This document shows, piece after piece, positions 1 through 9,718 of a stretch of 64,000 nt of DNA. Both the position numbers and the translations under genes were made by a program. Source of the stretch: Methylophilus sp. (lineage in GTDB: Bacteria; Pseudomonadota; Gammaproteobacteria; Burkholderiales; Methylophilaceae); NCBI GenBank assembly GCA_030696695.1, contig JAUYRP010000002.1, positions 295,834 to 359,833 on the forward strand, in the 5' to 3' direction. Under the pieces are notes generated by a model. It did not search any database, was not told the DNA's origin, and worked only from the letters and a program-made list of their open reading frames with translations. Numbering within the stretch: the first letter of the stretch is position 1; every line of letters starts with the position of its first letter.

Positions 1-57
1 TTTTTTGTGTGTTGCATTCAGCAATCAGCATGCTGAATCAAATTACTTTATCACAAA

Positions 58-381
58 TTACTCTATCAATAGTTCAGCTTTACCAGGCACACCATTCATG
101 GCGTCGGCATCTTCCAGCGGTGCTTTACGCGCACTGATCACTGGCCAAATTTTGGCCAGTCTGGCATTGATTTCAATGAACTCTTGCTGGTCTGCAGGTA
201 CGTCATCTTCAGCAAAGATAGCTTCAGCAGGGCACTCAGCCACGCATAATGTGCAATCAATACACTCATCAGGATTGATGGCCAAAAAATTTGGGCCTTC
301 GACAAAACAATCCACCGGGCATACATCTACGCAATCGGTAAATTTACATTGAATACAATTTTCTGTAACGACATAAGTCAT
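58..381 (-). CDS. fdxA: 7Fe ferredoxin (FdxA type)
   Basis: A 107-residue soluble electron carrier with the two-cluster pattern of 7Fe/8Fe ferredoxins of the Azotobacter FdI type. Cysteines 9, 12, 17, 21 and 25 sit in the N-terminal half. A second set, C40, C43, C46 and C50 (CxxCxxCxxxCP), ligates the [4Fe-4S] cluster. The remaining ~55 residues form the acidic C-terminal extension usual for this subfamily. A Shine-Dalgarno sequence AAAGGAAA precedes the ATG. The gene lies 84 bp downstream of cysN on the same strand and may be co-transcribed with the sulfate genes, where it could supply electrons to the sulfite or APS reductase. That role is inferred from position only. Confidence 0.93.
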   Translation of the reverse strand: MTYVVTENCIQCKFTDCVDVCPVDCFVEGPNFLAINPDECIDCTLCVAECPAEAIFAEDDVPADQQEFIEINARLAKIWPVISARKAPLEDADAMNGVPGKAELLIE

Positions 382-465
382 GTTATTTCCTTTGCAGCTT
401 TTACAAGCTAAAACGTTATTTTATTTCAATTTAACTAAAATGGCGATTTGTGGCGTTGATATTGA

Positions 466-1746
466 TCAAACAATCATACCAGCGCCTACAGTGTTGTTAG
501 TGCTTTCATCAATCACTATAAAAGCACCCGTCGCACGGTTGGTTTTGTAGCTGTCTACCATTAACGGTTGGGCTAATTTAAATGTGAGACGTGCAATGTC
601 GTTCATTTTCAAATCAGTCGTAGGTTGTTGCTCCAAGGTGTTGACATCCACTTTGTACTGAATAGCGCCTATTTTGGCTTTAGATTCGCGCGTAGTATGA
701 CGGACGATATAAGTACGTGCAGGCGAGAGCGGTGTTTCAGATAGCCAGCAAACAAACGCTTCAATTTGCTTCACAGGTTCTGGCGCTTCATCCGTTTTCA
801 CAATCATGTCACCACGAGAGGTATCGATTTCATCTTCCAGCAACAGCGTTATACTTTGCTCAGTTTGCGCACTTTGTAGCTGGATTTCTCCCAATTGAAT
901 AGCTTTCACTTTGGACTGGTAACCATTCGGTAATACAGTGACTGCATCGCCCACAGCAATATCACCAGATTCAATGCGGCCCATAAAGCCACGGAAATCG
1001 TGTAAATCAGCATCGGCACTCGCGTGCGGACGGCACACAAATTGTACTGGGAAACGGAATTGCTCAGACTGCTCGGTGTGGGCAGCAGGTGCTTTTTCTA
1101 GCATCTCGAGTAAGGTTTCTCCAGCGTACCAATGCATGCTATCCAAGCGGTCCACTAACATATCACCATTCAATGCGGACATTGGAATAAAACGAATATC
1201 TCTAGCTGCAGCTAGGCCAATTTCCTCAGCAAACTGTAGATAGTCAGCACAAATTTTGTCGTAAATCGCTTGGTCGTAATTGACCAAATCCATTTTATTC
1301 ACAGCGACGACAATGTGCGGAATGCCCACCAAATGTGCTAAGTAACTGTGACGACGCGTTTGCGTCAATACACCTTTGCGCGCATCAATCAGAATAATCG
1401 CAAGGTTTGCGGTAGAGGCTGCGGTGACCATGTTGCGCGTGTATTGTTCATGGCCTGGTGCATCGGCAATGATGTATTTACGTGTGCCTGTGCTGAAATA
1501 ACGGTAGGCCACGTCAATGGTAATGCCTTGCTCGCGTTCCGCTTGCAAACCATCAGTCAGTAAAGATAAATCGACGGCTTCCATGCCTCGTTTTTTAGAC
1601 GTGTTAGAAATTTGCGTCAGCGTGTCGGCCAAAATAGTTTTGGTATCAAACAGCAATCGACCAATTAAAGTGCTTTTGCCGTCATCTACGCTACCACATG
1701 TCATGAAGCGTAATAAAGAATCATTGTGTTGCATTTGGTTACTCAT
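466..1746 (-). CDS. cysN: Sulfate adenylyltransferase subunit 1 (GTPase)
   Basis: The regulatory GTPase subunit of ATP sulfurylase couples GTP hydrolysis to formation of adenosine 5'-phosphosulfate (APS) by CysD. It is an EF-Tu-like GTPase of 426 residues. The G1 loop GSVDDGKS is at about 18-25, the G3 motif DAPGHEQY follows near residue 94, and the G4 motif NKMD near 149. Beta-barrel domains II and III fill the C-terminal half. There is no C-terminal CysC (APS kinase) fusion. The stop codon of cysD overlaps the cysN start by one base, so the subunits are translationally coupled. Confidence 0.96.
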   Translation of the reverse strand: MSNQMQHNDSLLRFMTCGSVDDGKSTLIGRLLFDTKTILADTLTQISNTSKKRGMEAVDLSLLTDGLQAEREQGITIDVAYRYFSTGTRKYIIADAPGHEQYTRNMVTAASTANLAIILIDARKGVLTQTRRHSYLAHLVGIPHIVVAVNKMDLVNYDQAIYDKICADYLQFAEEIGLAAARDIRFIPMSALNGDMLVDRLDSMHWYAGETLLEMLEKAPAAHTEQSEQFRFPVQFVCRPHASADADLHDFRGFMGRIESGDIAVGDAVTVLPNGYQSKVKAIQLGEIQLQSAQTEQSITLLLEDEIDTSRGDMIVKTDEAPEPVKQIEAFVCWLSETPLSPARTYIVRHTTRESKAKIGAIQYKVDVNTLEQQPTTDLKMNDIARLTFKLAQPLMVDSYKTNRATGAFIVIDESTNNTVGAGMIV

Positions 1747-2678
1747 TAGAAATAACCCTCTTTCTTGCGTTGCTCCATTGAAGCATCAGAGGTTTGGTCG
1801 TCCAAACGCGTAGCACCACGCTCGGTAATCGTTGTGGTTGCCGTTTCCAGCACAATTTTGCTTACGTTGTCTGCATCAGACAGCACAGGTGCGGTACAGG
1901 TAATGTCGCCTACGGTTCTAAAGCGCACTTGCATGTTAATCACTTCTTCGCCTGCTTTAGGCACGTTAATTACTTCGCCTGAGGCCAATGGCACATTGGC
2001 TGGCATCATGGCGCCACCGCGCATAATGATGTCCCGGTTATGGGCAAAGTAGATGCTAGGCAAGCCTAAGTTTTCACGCTCGATATATTGCCACACGTCC
2101 ATTTCTGTCCAGTTGGAAATCGGAAAAGCGCGAATGTTTTCGCCTTTGTGGCTACGTGCGTTATACAAATTCCATAATTCAGGACGTTGATTTTTTGGGT
2201 CCCATTGACCAAATTCATCACGGAAACTCATGATACGTTCTTTGGCGCGCGCTTTCTCTTCATCGCGACGTGCGCCACCGATACAACAATCGAAGCCGAA
2301 CTCTTCAATCGCTTCTAGCAATGTCACGGATTGATGTTTATTACGCGGTTCATCCGGTGTTTTCAATACCACAGTACCGCGCTTCATCGAGTCTTCTACT
2401 GAACGCACAATGAGACGTTCACCTAATTCAGAAGCACGCTGATCACGGAAGTGAATGACTTCTTGGTAATTGTGGCCAGTATCGATGTGCATGAGCGGAA
2501 AAGGAAAGCGGCCAGGGCGAAACGCTTTTTCAGCGAGGCGCAAAATGCAAAGAGAGTCTTTGCCGCCTGAAAATAACAACACAGGGTTTGAGCACTGGCC
2601 AGCCACTTCACGCAGAATGTGAATGGCTTCAGCTTCTAACCAATCAAGATGGCTTAAGGTTTTTTTAGATGTGGTCAT
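1746..2678 (-). CDS. cysD: Sulfate adenylyltransferase subunit 2
   Basis: Catalytic subunit of ATP sulfurylase: ATP + sulfate gives APS + pyrophosphate, acting with CysN. The 310 residues match the usual CysD length. The PP-loop ATP pyrophosphatase motif SGGKDS lies near residue 38, and the conserved LRRDEEKARAKE-like region appears as GARRDEEKARAKER. The C-terminal sequence rich in Thr/Arg (TERGATRLDDQ) is typical. It lies 40 bp downstream of cysH and overlaps cysN by one base within the minus-strand sulfate operon. Confidence 0.96.
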   Translation of the reverse strand: MTTSKKTLSHLDWLEAEAIHILREVAGQCSNPVLLFSGGKDSLCILRLAEKAFRPGRFPFPLMHIDTGHNYQEVIHFRDQRASELGERLIVRSVEDSMKRGTVVLKTPDEPRNKHQSVTLLEAIEEFGFDCCIGGARRDEEKARAKERIMSFRDEFGQWDPKNQRPELWNLYNARSHKGENIRAFPISNWTEMDVWQYIERENLGLPSIYFAHNRDIIMRGGAMMPANVPLASGEVINVPKAGEEVINMQVRFRTVGDITCTAPVLSDADNVSKIVLETATTTITERGATRLDDQTSDASMEQRKKEGYF

Positions 2679-2718
2679 ATTTATTTACGATTTAAAATTA
2701 CTTTTTGACGGGTCATGT

Positions 2719-3474
2719 TCATTTCACATGTAGCCCGCACTCTTTGGACGTGGGATCTTCCCACCACCAACGGCCGGCGCGAACATCTTCACCCATAGCC
2801 ACGGCACGCGTACAAGGTGCGCAGCCAATACTTGGGTAGAACTGGTCATGTAATGCGTTGTAAGGCACATCGAACATACGAATGTAAGCCCAGACTTCTT
2901 TTTCAGTCCAATCACTTAAAGGGTTGAATTTCTCTAATTGATTGCCTGCGTCAAATTCGCGCGTTGGTAAACTGGCACGAGTAGTCGCTTGTTCAGCACG
3001 CATACCCGTCACCCAAGCTTGTTTGCCAGCAAGGGCCCGCTGTAGAGGCTCCACCTTACGCATATGGCAGCAAGCTTTACGTAGTTCAATACTTTCGTAA
3101 AATGCATTAATGCCTTGCGTGCGCACATAGTGTTCCACTGCGTCATGTCGAGGAAAAAACACCATAGGTTTTGTTTGGTAGGTATTTTCCACTTCACTCA
3201 TCAGCGTATAAGTTTCTGCAGGTAAGCGGCCTGTGTCTAGAGAGAATATCTCTATCGGTAACTGTTTTTTCATGATGATGTCAGTTAATACCATGTCTTC
3301 AGCGCCGTAGCTGTTAGCAAAGGTAATGGCTGAAAACTCGTTACTTGCTGACTGCAGTAGTTGCAATACCTGTGCGCGTTTAGTCGTTACACTCTCTACC
3401 AGTTCGTCTGTCAACTTAGGCGAAGTGGCTGGGTTGTTGGCTGCAGGTTTAAGCATGCTGACTTGACCATTCAT
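2719..3474 (-). CDS. cysH: APS/PAPS reductase (CysH family, Fe-S type)
   Basis: Reduces the activated sulfate nucleotide to sulfite with thioredoxin as electron donor. The 251-residue protein has the CysH nucleotide-binding core (SLDTGRLPAET near 78-88) and the catalytic motif ECGLH at 245-249. Four extra cysteines, C135-C136 and C218-x2-C221, form the [4Fe-4S] site that marks APS-reducing enzymes. Enzymes that use PAPS lack these cysteines. No APS kinase gene is present in the cluster, which agrees with APS being the direct substrate. The ORF starts 22 bp downstream of the DUF934 gene. Confidence 0.93.
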   Translation of the reverse strand: MNGQVSMLKPAANNPATSPKLTDELVESVTTKRAQVLQLLQSASNEFSAITFANSYGAEDMVLTDIIMKKQLPIEIFSLDTGRLPAETYTLMSEVENTYQTKPMVFFPRHDAVEHYVRTQGINAFYESIELRKACCHMRKVEPLQRALAGKQAWVTGMRAEQATTRASLPTREFDAGNQLEKFNPLSDWTEKEVWAYIRMFDVPYNALHDQFYPSIGCAPCTRAVAMGEDVRAGRWWWEDPTSKECGLHVK

Positions 3475-3496
3475 GCGCGATTTAGTCTACGCACTT

Positions 3497-4108
3497 TCAT
3501 GCGTGGCTCCGATTTACTCTACGCCAAACAGGTAACGCTTCATCTACCGCACCCTGATAAGGCTGACTGAAATCCTGAAGGCTAGACAGAGCATCTTCTG
3601 CTGAACGGTCTGCGCGAATTAAGAAGCTACTAAAACCAGAGCGTTTAAGAAAAAACAATTGGTCGCGTAATACATCACCCACCGCACGTAGTTCGTTTTT
3701 GTATCCATAGCGAGTGCGCAATAAATTACCCATGGTAAAAATGCGACCATCTGGAAAACGTTCTACAAAAACAGCGATGAGTGGTAATTCGTTGATGTCA
3801 GAAAACGTTGCAGCCAAAGATTCTAGCGGCTCATGTGTTGCAATCAATATAGCGATTTCTCCAGCAGCCATACGGCCTGCCAGTTGGGCAACATTGGCTT
3901 GCCACACAGTTAAAGGCAACAATATTTTGCCAGTGGCCGGGATTTGCGTTGCCGCAATTTGCTCTGGGGAATAAGTTGGTTCACCAGTCAATTTAAAAAG
4001 TACGACTTTACCAGCCTGTTTTTTAACGACTTCCTCGCCCAAGCTAGGTGGGATTACGCGCGTCCATTCATCAGCAACAATCGCATTATTTTTAATTAAA
4101 TTGCTCAT
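3497..4108 (-). CDS. DUF934 protein of the sulfite reductase operon
   Basis: A 203-residue protein of the DUF934 family, which is regularly found beside cysI/nir-type sulfite reductase and cysH in proteobacteria. The second half carries the recognisable stretch around ERFPDGR and RTRYGYKNELRAVGDVLRDQL. No catalytic motif is evident and the biochemical role is unknown. Its start codon overlaps the cysI stop by four bases (ATGA-type junction), so it is translationally coupled to the reductase and probably assists its assembly or electron supply. Confidence 0.88.
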   Translation of the reverse strand: MSNLIKNNAIVADEWTRVIPPSLGEEVVKKQAGKVVLFKLTGEPTYSPEQIAATQIPATGKILLPLTVWQANVAQLAGRMAAGEIAILIATHEPLESLAATFSDINELPLIAVFVERFPDGRIFTMGNLLRTRYGYKNELRAVGDVLRDQLFFLKRSGFSSFLIRADRSAEDALSSLQDFSQPYQGAVDEALPVWRRVNRSHA

Positions 4109-5769
4109 GCTGCTTCCTTCTCCGCATACACATGGGCTTTAAACGGTGCAATGCCTAAGCGACGCACAGTATCAATAAAGCGTTCTTCATCAGTACGTTC
4201 TTTTAAGTAGACTTCAATTAAACGTTGCACCACACCAGGCATTTCTTCTGCTGAGAATGAAGGGCCGATGACAGAACCAATGCTGGCATCGTTACCTTGT
4301 TTGCCCCCGATGGTGACTTGGTACCACTCGGAACCGTCTTTATCCACACCTAAAATGCCAATATGGCCGACATGATGGTGACCGCAGGCATTCATACAAC
4401 CTGAAATATTCAGTTCCAAATCACCAATATCATGCAGATAATCCAAATTATCAAATTGCATTTGAATTGCTTCCGCAATCGGAATACTTTTCGCGTTTGC
4501 GAGTGAGCAGAAGTCACCGCCTGGGCAGCAAATCATGTCAGTGAGCAAGCCAATATTAGGTGTTGCTAAACCTGCTGCGCGTGCTTTTTCCCACACCGCA
4601 AATAAGTCACTTAGTTTTACATCGGCTAAAATGAGGTTTTGCTCATGTGAGGCACGTAATTCACCAAAGCTATAAGCATCAGCTAAATCAGCAACAACAT
4701 GCATTTGCTCACTTGAGATATCACCTGGTGGTTTGCCATGTGGTTTAAGTGACAAGGTCACTGCACGGTAACCCGATTGTTTATGGGCATGTGTGCAACG
4801 CTTTATCCATGAGGCGAAAGCAGGGTTGCTGGCAATGGCAGCATCAAAACTTGTATCATGCGCAGGTAATGATTCATAAGGCATAGGCTCAAAGTGCTGT
4901 GCTACGCGATTAAGTTCCGCTTCCGTAATAGTGTTTGGACCATCTTTGATGTGCGCCCATTCTGCCTCAACTTGTTGTTTGAATTCTTCAATGCCAAGTG
5001 CTTTCACTAAAATTTTGATGCGTGCTTTATAGGCGTTATCACGGCGGCCGTGCATATTGTAAACACGGATAATCGCTTCACAGTAGGTTAGCGCATGCTG
5101 CCACTCTAAATGCTCGCGGATTACTGTGCCCAAAATAGGGGTGCGACCTAAACCGCCGCCTACCCATACTTTAATAGCCACTTGGTTGTTGCTGTCTTTA
5201 TAAAACTCCAAACCAATATCATGCGCTTGTACGATTGCACGGTCTTGCTTGGTGCCAGACACTGCGATTTTGAATTTACGTGGCAATAAAGCAAACTCAG
5301 GGTGGAAGGTGCTCCATTGGCGCATCACTTCGGCCATCGCACGTGGATCAATCACTTCATCTGGTGCAATGCTAGCAAACTGGTCTGTTGTAATGTTGCG
5401 AATACAATTGCCAGAAGTCTGAATAGCGTGCATTTGCACAGTTGCTAATTCAGCCAAAATGTCTGGAATATCTTCTAACTTTGGCCAGTTGAGTTGTAAA
5501 TTTTGACGGGTACTAAAGTGGCCATAGCCTCGGTCATAGCGTTTAGCGATATCGCCTAATTTGCGCAGTTGTTCACTGGAGAGCATACCGTAAGGCACAG
5601 CAATGCGGAGCATTGGGGCGTGGCGCTGGATATAAAGACCATTTTGCAGGCGTAATGGGCGGAACTCGTCCTCAGATAACTCACCTGCTAAATAGCGGCG
5701 AGTTTGATCTCGGTACTGTTTGACGCGCTCATCTACAATTTGCTGGTCAATTGCATCGTATTTATACAT
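4105..5769 (-). CDS. cysI: Sirohaem sulfite reductase (nitrite/sulfite reductase family)
   Basis: Catalyses six-electron reduction of sulfite to sulfide using a coupled sirohaem-[4Fe-4S] centre. The 554-residue protein shows two ferredoxin-like halves with the substrate-side Arg/Lys-rich motif TRQNLQLNW near 88-95. The cluster ligands are C415-x5-C421 and C458-x3-C462 (SGCMNACGHH). No flavoprotein partner CysJ is encoded nearby, so electrons are probably delivered by ferredoxin or another donor; fdxA at the end of the cluster is one candidate. The start ATG lies 31 bp downstream of the permease gene. Confidence 0.92.
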   Translation of the reverse strand: MYKYDAIDQQIVDERVKQYRDQTRRYLAGELSEDEFRPLRLQNGLYIQRHAPMLRIAVPYGMLSSEQLRKLGDIAKRYDRGYGHFSTRQNLQLNWPKLEDIPDILAELATVQMHAIQTSGNCIRNITTDQFASIAPDEVIDPRAMAEVMRQWSTFHPEFALLPRKFKIAVSGTKQDRAIVQAHDIGLEFYKDSNNQVAIKVWVGGGLGRTPILGTVIREHLEWQHALTYCEAIIRVYNMHGRRDNAYKARIKILVKALGIEEFKQQVEAEWAHIKDGPNTITEAELNRVAQHFEPMPYESLPAHDTSFDAAIASNPAFASWIKRCTHAHKQSGYRAVTLSLKPHGKPPGDISSEQMHVVADLADAYSFGELRASHEQNLILADVKLSDLFAVWEKARAAGLATPNIGLLTDMICCPGGDFCSLANAKSIPIAEAIQMQFDNLDYLHDIGDLELNISGCMNACGHHHVGHIGILGVDKDGSEWYQVTIGGKQGNDASIGSVIGPSFSAEEMPGVVQRLIEVYLKERTDEERFIDTVRRLGIAPFKAHVYAEKEAA

Positions 5770-5800
5770 AAGTCGTTGAATTTCCTAAAGAGGCAATATT

Positions 5801-6598
5801 TTAATGTAAAACCAGTTTTATACCTACAAAAATCAGTATAGCCGCTAAGGCAATACGCACCCAATGCTCAGCTACTTTAGAGCTCATGTGGCTGCCAAGA
5901 TAGATGCCAGGAATAGAGCCAATCAGAAGCATGCCTAATAATGGGTAATCAATCGTGCCGAGAGAGGCATGTCCTAAGCCAGCGATCAGTGTTAACGGGA
6001 CCGCGTGTGCAATATCGGTACCCACAATAGTAGTGATTTTTTGTTTTGGATAAAGCATGATCAAGGCGGTGACGCCTAATGCGCCAGCGCCGACTGACGT
6101 CAATGTGACAAGCCCACCCAAGACTAAACCTAATACTACAGTGGCAAATGGAATATGGCCTGGTGATATCCAATGACCTTTACTGGATAACTGTTTCAGT
6201 TGGTTTCTAAACAGTACAGCAGCGGAGGTGACGATGAGTGCCACACCAAGCCAAAATTTAATGGCCGAAATAGCGGTGCTAGAGTCAATATCAATTGTTT
6301 TTAAGAAAAAGATAGTGGCAATGGAAGCCGGTATGCTGCCGATGGATAGCAGTTTTACAATACTCCATTCAATATTGCCTAGTTTGCCATGTGCAAAAAT
6401 ACCAACGGACTTTGTGATAGAGGCGTAGAGCAAATCAGTGCCGACAGCGACGGCCGCTTTGACATTGAAGAATATGAGCAGAATAGGGGTCATCAGTGAT
6501 CCACCGCCCACACCAGTGAGACCGACTAAGAAACCAACCACAAACCCTGCTAGAATAAAATAATAGTTCACGCTTAAATTAACGCCATTAAAATGCAA
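5801..6598 (-). CDS. TSUP family permease (TauE/SafE type)
   Basis: A polytopic inner-membrane protein of 265 residues with about eight hydrophobic segments and the TSUP signature GLTGVGGGSLMTP near residues 27-39, repeated in degenerate form in the second half. TSUP proteins carry sulfur oxyanions or organosulfonates. As the first gene of the sulfate-reduction cluster and divergent from cysB, it probably takes up sulfate or exports excess sulfite. The direction cannot be decided from sequence. No ABC-type sulfate transporter is seen in the window. Confidence 0.88.
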   Translation of the reverse strand: MHFNGVNLSVNYYFILAGFVVGFLVGLTGVGGGSLMTPILLIFFNVKAAVAVGTDLLYASITKSVGIFAHGKLGNIEWSIVKLLSIGSIPASIATIFFLKTIDIDSSTAISAIKFWLGVALIVTSAAVLFRNQLKQLSSKGHWISPGHIPFATVVLGLVLGGLVTLTSVGAGALGVTALIMLYPKQKITTIVGTDIAHAVPLTLIAGLGHASLGTIDYPLLGMLLIGSIPGIYLGSHMSSKVAEHWVRIALAAILIFVGIKLVLH

Positions 6599-6666
6599 CT
6601 CGAAATCTTAACATTTCAATATATAGATGATTAATAACATTTTCTTATTTTTATATGCGAATTAAT

Positions 6667-6672
6667 TATAAT
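6667..6672 (+). promoter_or_regulatory. Candidate -10 element of the cysB promoter
   Basis: A perfect TATAAT lies 24 bp upstream of the cysB ATG in the 98-bp divergent intergenic region. The -35 position (about 6644-6649, CTTATT) is a poor match, as is common for activator-dependent or autoregulated promoters. The opposite-strand promoter for the sulfate genes should lie in the same AT-rich spacer, but no clear match was found. Confidence 0.45.
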
Positions 6673-6696
6673 GAGGTTTTAGAGATTGCTTAAAAA

Positions 6697-7623
6697 ATGA
6701 AATTACATCAGCTTAAATATGTACATGAAGTGGCTCAGCAAGGATTAAATATCTCTGCGGCGGCAGTTGCGTTGCATACATCACAGCCCGGTGTAAGCAA
6801 ACAAATTCAGCTATTAGAAGAAGAGTTGGGTTTGCAGATTTTTTTGCGCAATGGCAAGCGCTTAGTGGGCATTACGGAGCCTGGTCAGCAAATATTAACC
6901 CTGGCTGCGCAAGTGATGTTTGATATGCAAAATATTAAACGCGTGGGCGATGAGTTTACTCGGGTGGAGTCAGGAACACTCACCATTGCAACCACGCACA
7001 CCCAGGCACGTTACAAGTTGCCAATGGCGGTGCAGCAGTTTATTCAAATGTTCCCAAACGTAAAACTCACTATCCATCAAGGCAATCCAAGTCAGGTTAC
7101 AGCACAAGTTGCCAGTGGCGAAGCCGATATTGGCATTGCTACAGAGTCAATTGCATTAGATGAACGTTTATTATGCTTGCCTTGCTATGAGTGGAACCGT
7201 TGTCTTGTTATGCCCCAAGGTCATGATTTGATGAATGAGCGCACGATTACACTTGAAAAAATTAGTGCTTATCCGTTGATTACCTACGATTTTGCATTTA
7301 CCGGCAGTACATTAGTGTCGAAAGTGTTTCATGATGCAGGCGTTGAGCCGAATATTGTGCTCACCGCGATTGATGCTGATGTGATTAAGACTTATGTGAA
7401 TTTAGGGTTAGGTGTTGGCTTGATTGCGAATATGGCCTATGACGAAAAGCGAGATCAACCCTTACATAGCGTCGACTGCAGCCATTTGTTTCCGAATAGC
7501 ACAACTTATTTAGGCTTTAGGAAAGATGCTTTTTTGCGAGGCTATATGCTAAGCTTTATGCAATTGCTCTCGCCGCAAGTTAACCAAAAATCAATAGAGG
7601 AAGCCTTAAAAGGATCTTCATGA
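6697..7623 (+). CDS. cysB: LysR-family regulator, CysB type
   Basis: A 308-residue LysR-type transcription factor. The N-terminal winged helix-turn-helix spans about residues 1-60 (MKLHQLKYVHEVAQ, then SQPGVSKQIQLLEEELG). The remaining ~220 residues form the periplasmic-binding-protein-like effector domain. Length and start agree closely with CysB/Cbl, which sense N-acetylserine or sulfur status and activate sulfate assimilation genes. It is divergently transcribed from the permease-cysI-cysH-cysDN cluster, the classic arrangement for its target. Its stop overlaps the next gene by ATGA. Confidence 0.92.
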   Translation: MKLHQLKYVHEVAQQGLNISAAAVALHTSQPGVSKQIQLLEEELGLQIFLRNGKRLVGITEPGQQILTLAAQVMFDMQNIKRVGDEFTRVESGTLTIATTHTQARYKLPMAVQQFIQMFPNVKLTIHQGNPSQVTAQVASGEADIGIATESIALDERLLCLPCYEWNRCLVMPQGHDLMNERTITLEKISAYPLITYDFAFTGSTLVSKVFHDAGVEPNIVLTAIDADVIKTYVNLGLGVGLIANMAYDEKRDQPLHSVDCSHLFPNSTTYLGFRKDAFLRGYMLSFMQLLSPQVNQKSIEEALKGSS

Positions 7624-8177
7624 ATCGTGCATCTCAGTGTTGGTTTACGCTAATGTTTATTGTTGGGCTAACGGCCTGTGCCGCAACGCCTAAAATCACA
7701 AGCAAAACACAAGAAACGACCCCAACGATTAAAGTAGTCGGCAAAGGCATGCCAGATATTGATTTAACTACCGCCATATATGAAGTCCCTGTAAAGGCTG
7801 AAGTCAGTTATGAGGACTTGGTGGACAGTTTGAAATCCATTTCAGAGGGGATGAATTTTGTGAGTCCAGCCAACTTTCCTATAGGCGAACATATGAAAAT
7901 TCGTGGTGTGGACCCGCAAGGCATTAAGGACGTCCGTACCTATTGCAATTTAAGTATGGGTACAGAAATTATCTTGGACCACCCAGAGTTTTTGGTGTTT
8001 GCGCCATGCCGTATCGCCATCTATGAGAGAAATAAGCAGCTTTTTCTTGGCTTAGATAGGCCAACTTATGATTTGAAAAGCATAAAAAATCCAACTGAAC
8101 GCGCTAAAAAATCTGCACAAGAACTAGAGGATGCACTTATACAGTTAATGGAAAAAGCGCGTCGTGGTGATTTTTAG
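7620..8177 (+). CDS. DUF302 lipoprotein
   Basis: A 185-residue predicted lipoprotein. The signal peptide ends in a lipobox LTAC with Cys20 as the lipidated residue. A short polar linker leads to a DUF302 domain (about 55-175; IYEVPVKAEVSYEDLVDSLK at its start). DUF302 proteins are periplasmic or cytoplasmic proteins of unknown biochemistry. The start overlaps the cysB stop by ATGA, so translation is coupled, but a functional link with sulfur metabolism is not known. Confidence 0.8.
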   Translation: MNRASQCWFTLMFIVGLTACAATPKITSKTQETTPTIKVVGKGMPDIDLTTAIYEVPVKAEVSYEDLVDSLKSISEGMNFVSPANFPIGEHMKIRGVDPQGIKDVRTYCNLSMGTEIILDHPEFLVFAPCRIAIYERNKQLFLGLDRPTYDLKSIKNPTERAKKSAQELEDALIQLMEKARRGDF

Positions 8178-8205
8178 TGAATAACCTTTAATTTTTGACA
8201 AATGA

Positions 8206-9702
8206 ATGATTGATATGACAACGCCTAATTTACGCATCGCCAAATCGGAAGACTTTTTATACATACTGCCAAAAATGGCCAATAGACACGGTTTGATTGC
8301 AGGTGCCACAGGCACTGGTAAAACCGTGACCTTGCAAAGCTTGGCAGAAGCATTTTCTGATATAGGGGTGCCAGTGTTTATGGCCGACGTGAAGGGCGAC
8401 TTATCTGGCATGAGCCAGATAGGCGGTGGCAATGCGAGAGTAGATGCCCGCGTGCAACAATTGGGGATGGAGGGTTATGTCCCTAAGGCTTCTCCAGTGG
8501 CGTTTTGGGATGTCTATGGCGTCAAAGGGCACCCAGTGCGTACAACGATAGCGGAGATGGGCCCGCTGTTGTTAGCTCGTATGTTGAATTTGAATGACAT
8601 TCAAGCTGGCGTGCTAAATGTTATTTTTAAAATAGCTGATGACCAAGGCTGGTTATTGTTAGATTTAAAAGATTTACGCGCGATGTCTCAATTTGCGGCC
8701 GAAAATGCAGCACAATATCAAACAGAATACGGCAATATTTCTGCCGCCAGCGTTGGCGCAATTCAGCGCGCTTTGTTGCAACTGGAAACAGAAGGTGGCG
8801 AGATGCTGTTTGGTGAGCCAGCACTCAATTTAGATGATTTGATGCAAACAGATGCGCAAGGTCGAGGCGTAATCAATATTTTGGCATCAGATCAGTTGTT
8901 TAACTCTCCACGTTTATATGCCACATTATTACTGTGGCTGCTTTCTGAGTTGTTTGAGAAGCTACCTGAAGTAGGTGATTTAGAAAAACCAAAACTGGTA
9001 TTTTTCTTTGATGAAGCGCACTTGTTGTTTAACGATGCGCCGCAGCCATTGATGCAAAAAATTGAGCAAGTCGTGCGATTGATTCGCTCAAAAGGAGTAG
9101 GGGTGTATTTTGTCAGTCAAAATCCGCTGGATATTCCTGATGTTGTACTGGGGCAATTGGGTAACCGTGTACAACATGCATTACGTGCATTTACTCCGCG
9201 CGATCAAAAAGCGGTTAATTCTGCGGCTGAAACATTTAGATCTAATCCCAAAGTCGATGTGAAAACTGCCATTACAGAATTAGGCGTTGGCGAAGCTTTG
9301 GTGTCTTTCTTGGATGAAAAGGGTATTCCATCACCTGTTGAACGTGCTTTGGTTTGTCCGCCAAAAAGTCGAATTGGACCAGCTAACGATGCTGAACGCG
9401 CAATGGTCATACGACAGTCTCTAGTGGCGGGCGTCTATGAAAAACAAGTAGACAGAGAGTCTGCTTACGAGGTGCTGAAAAAACGCGCAGAGCAAGTGAG
9501 TGCGGAACAAGCACCAAAGCAGGAAGCTGCGAAGCAAGAAGAGCAGGGCTTTGATTGGGGTGGCGTGCTTGGTGGTAAAAAAACCAGTCGTTCAGATTCA
9601 GCCATGGAGGTAGCTGCAAAATCTGCAGCGAGAGCGATTGGCTCACAGCTTGGGCGTAGCATTATTCGAGGCGTGCTAGGTTCAATTTTAGGTAAAAAGT
9701 AA
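8206..9702 (+). CDS. HerA-like DUF853 ATPase (YjgR family)
   Basis: A 498-residue RecA-fold NTPase of the HerA/FtsK superfamily, similar to E. coli YjgR. Walker A is GATGTGKT at 33-40. The Walker [11 protein letters not shown] lies near residue 265, followed by a sensor-like QNP at about 305. A low-complexity Gln/Glu/Ala stretch (about 425-450) precedes a Gly-rich C-terminus. HerA relatives pump or unwind DNA, but the role of the YjgR branch is unknown and no NurA partner is adjacent. ATG at 8215 is an alternative start; neither has a strong ribosome-binding site. Confidence 0.88.
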   Translation: MIDMTTPNLRIAKSEDFLYILPKMANRHGLIAGATGTGKTVTLQSLAEAFSDIGVPVFMADVKGDLSGMSQIGGGNARVDARVQQLGMEGYVPKASPVAFWDVYGVKGHPVRTTIAEMGPLLLARMLNLNDIQAGVLNVIFKIADDQGWLLLDLKDLRAMSQFAAENAAQYQTEYGNISAASVGAIQRALLQLETEGGEMLFGEPALNLDDLMQTDAQGRGVINILASDQLFNSPRLYATLLLWLLSELFEKLPEVGDLEKPKLVFFFDEAHLLFNDAPQPLMQKIEQVVRLIRSKGVGVYFVSQNPLDIPDVVLGQLGNRVQHALRAFTPRDQKAVNSAAETFRSNPKVDVKTAITELGVGEALVSFLDEKGIPSPVERALVCPPKSRIGPANDAERAMVIRQSLVAGVYEKQVDRESAYEVLKKRAEQVSAEQAPKQEAAKQEEQGFDWGGVLGGKKTSRSDSAMEVAAKSAARAIGSQLGRSIIRGVLGSILGKK

Positions 9703-9718
9703 GCGATTCATCGTCATC

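Noticed and set aside
16..38. ATTCAGC/GCTGAAT inverted repeat downstream of fdxA
   Set aside because: On the fdxA strand it is followed by an A-run, not a U-run, so it is not supported as its terminator.
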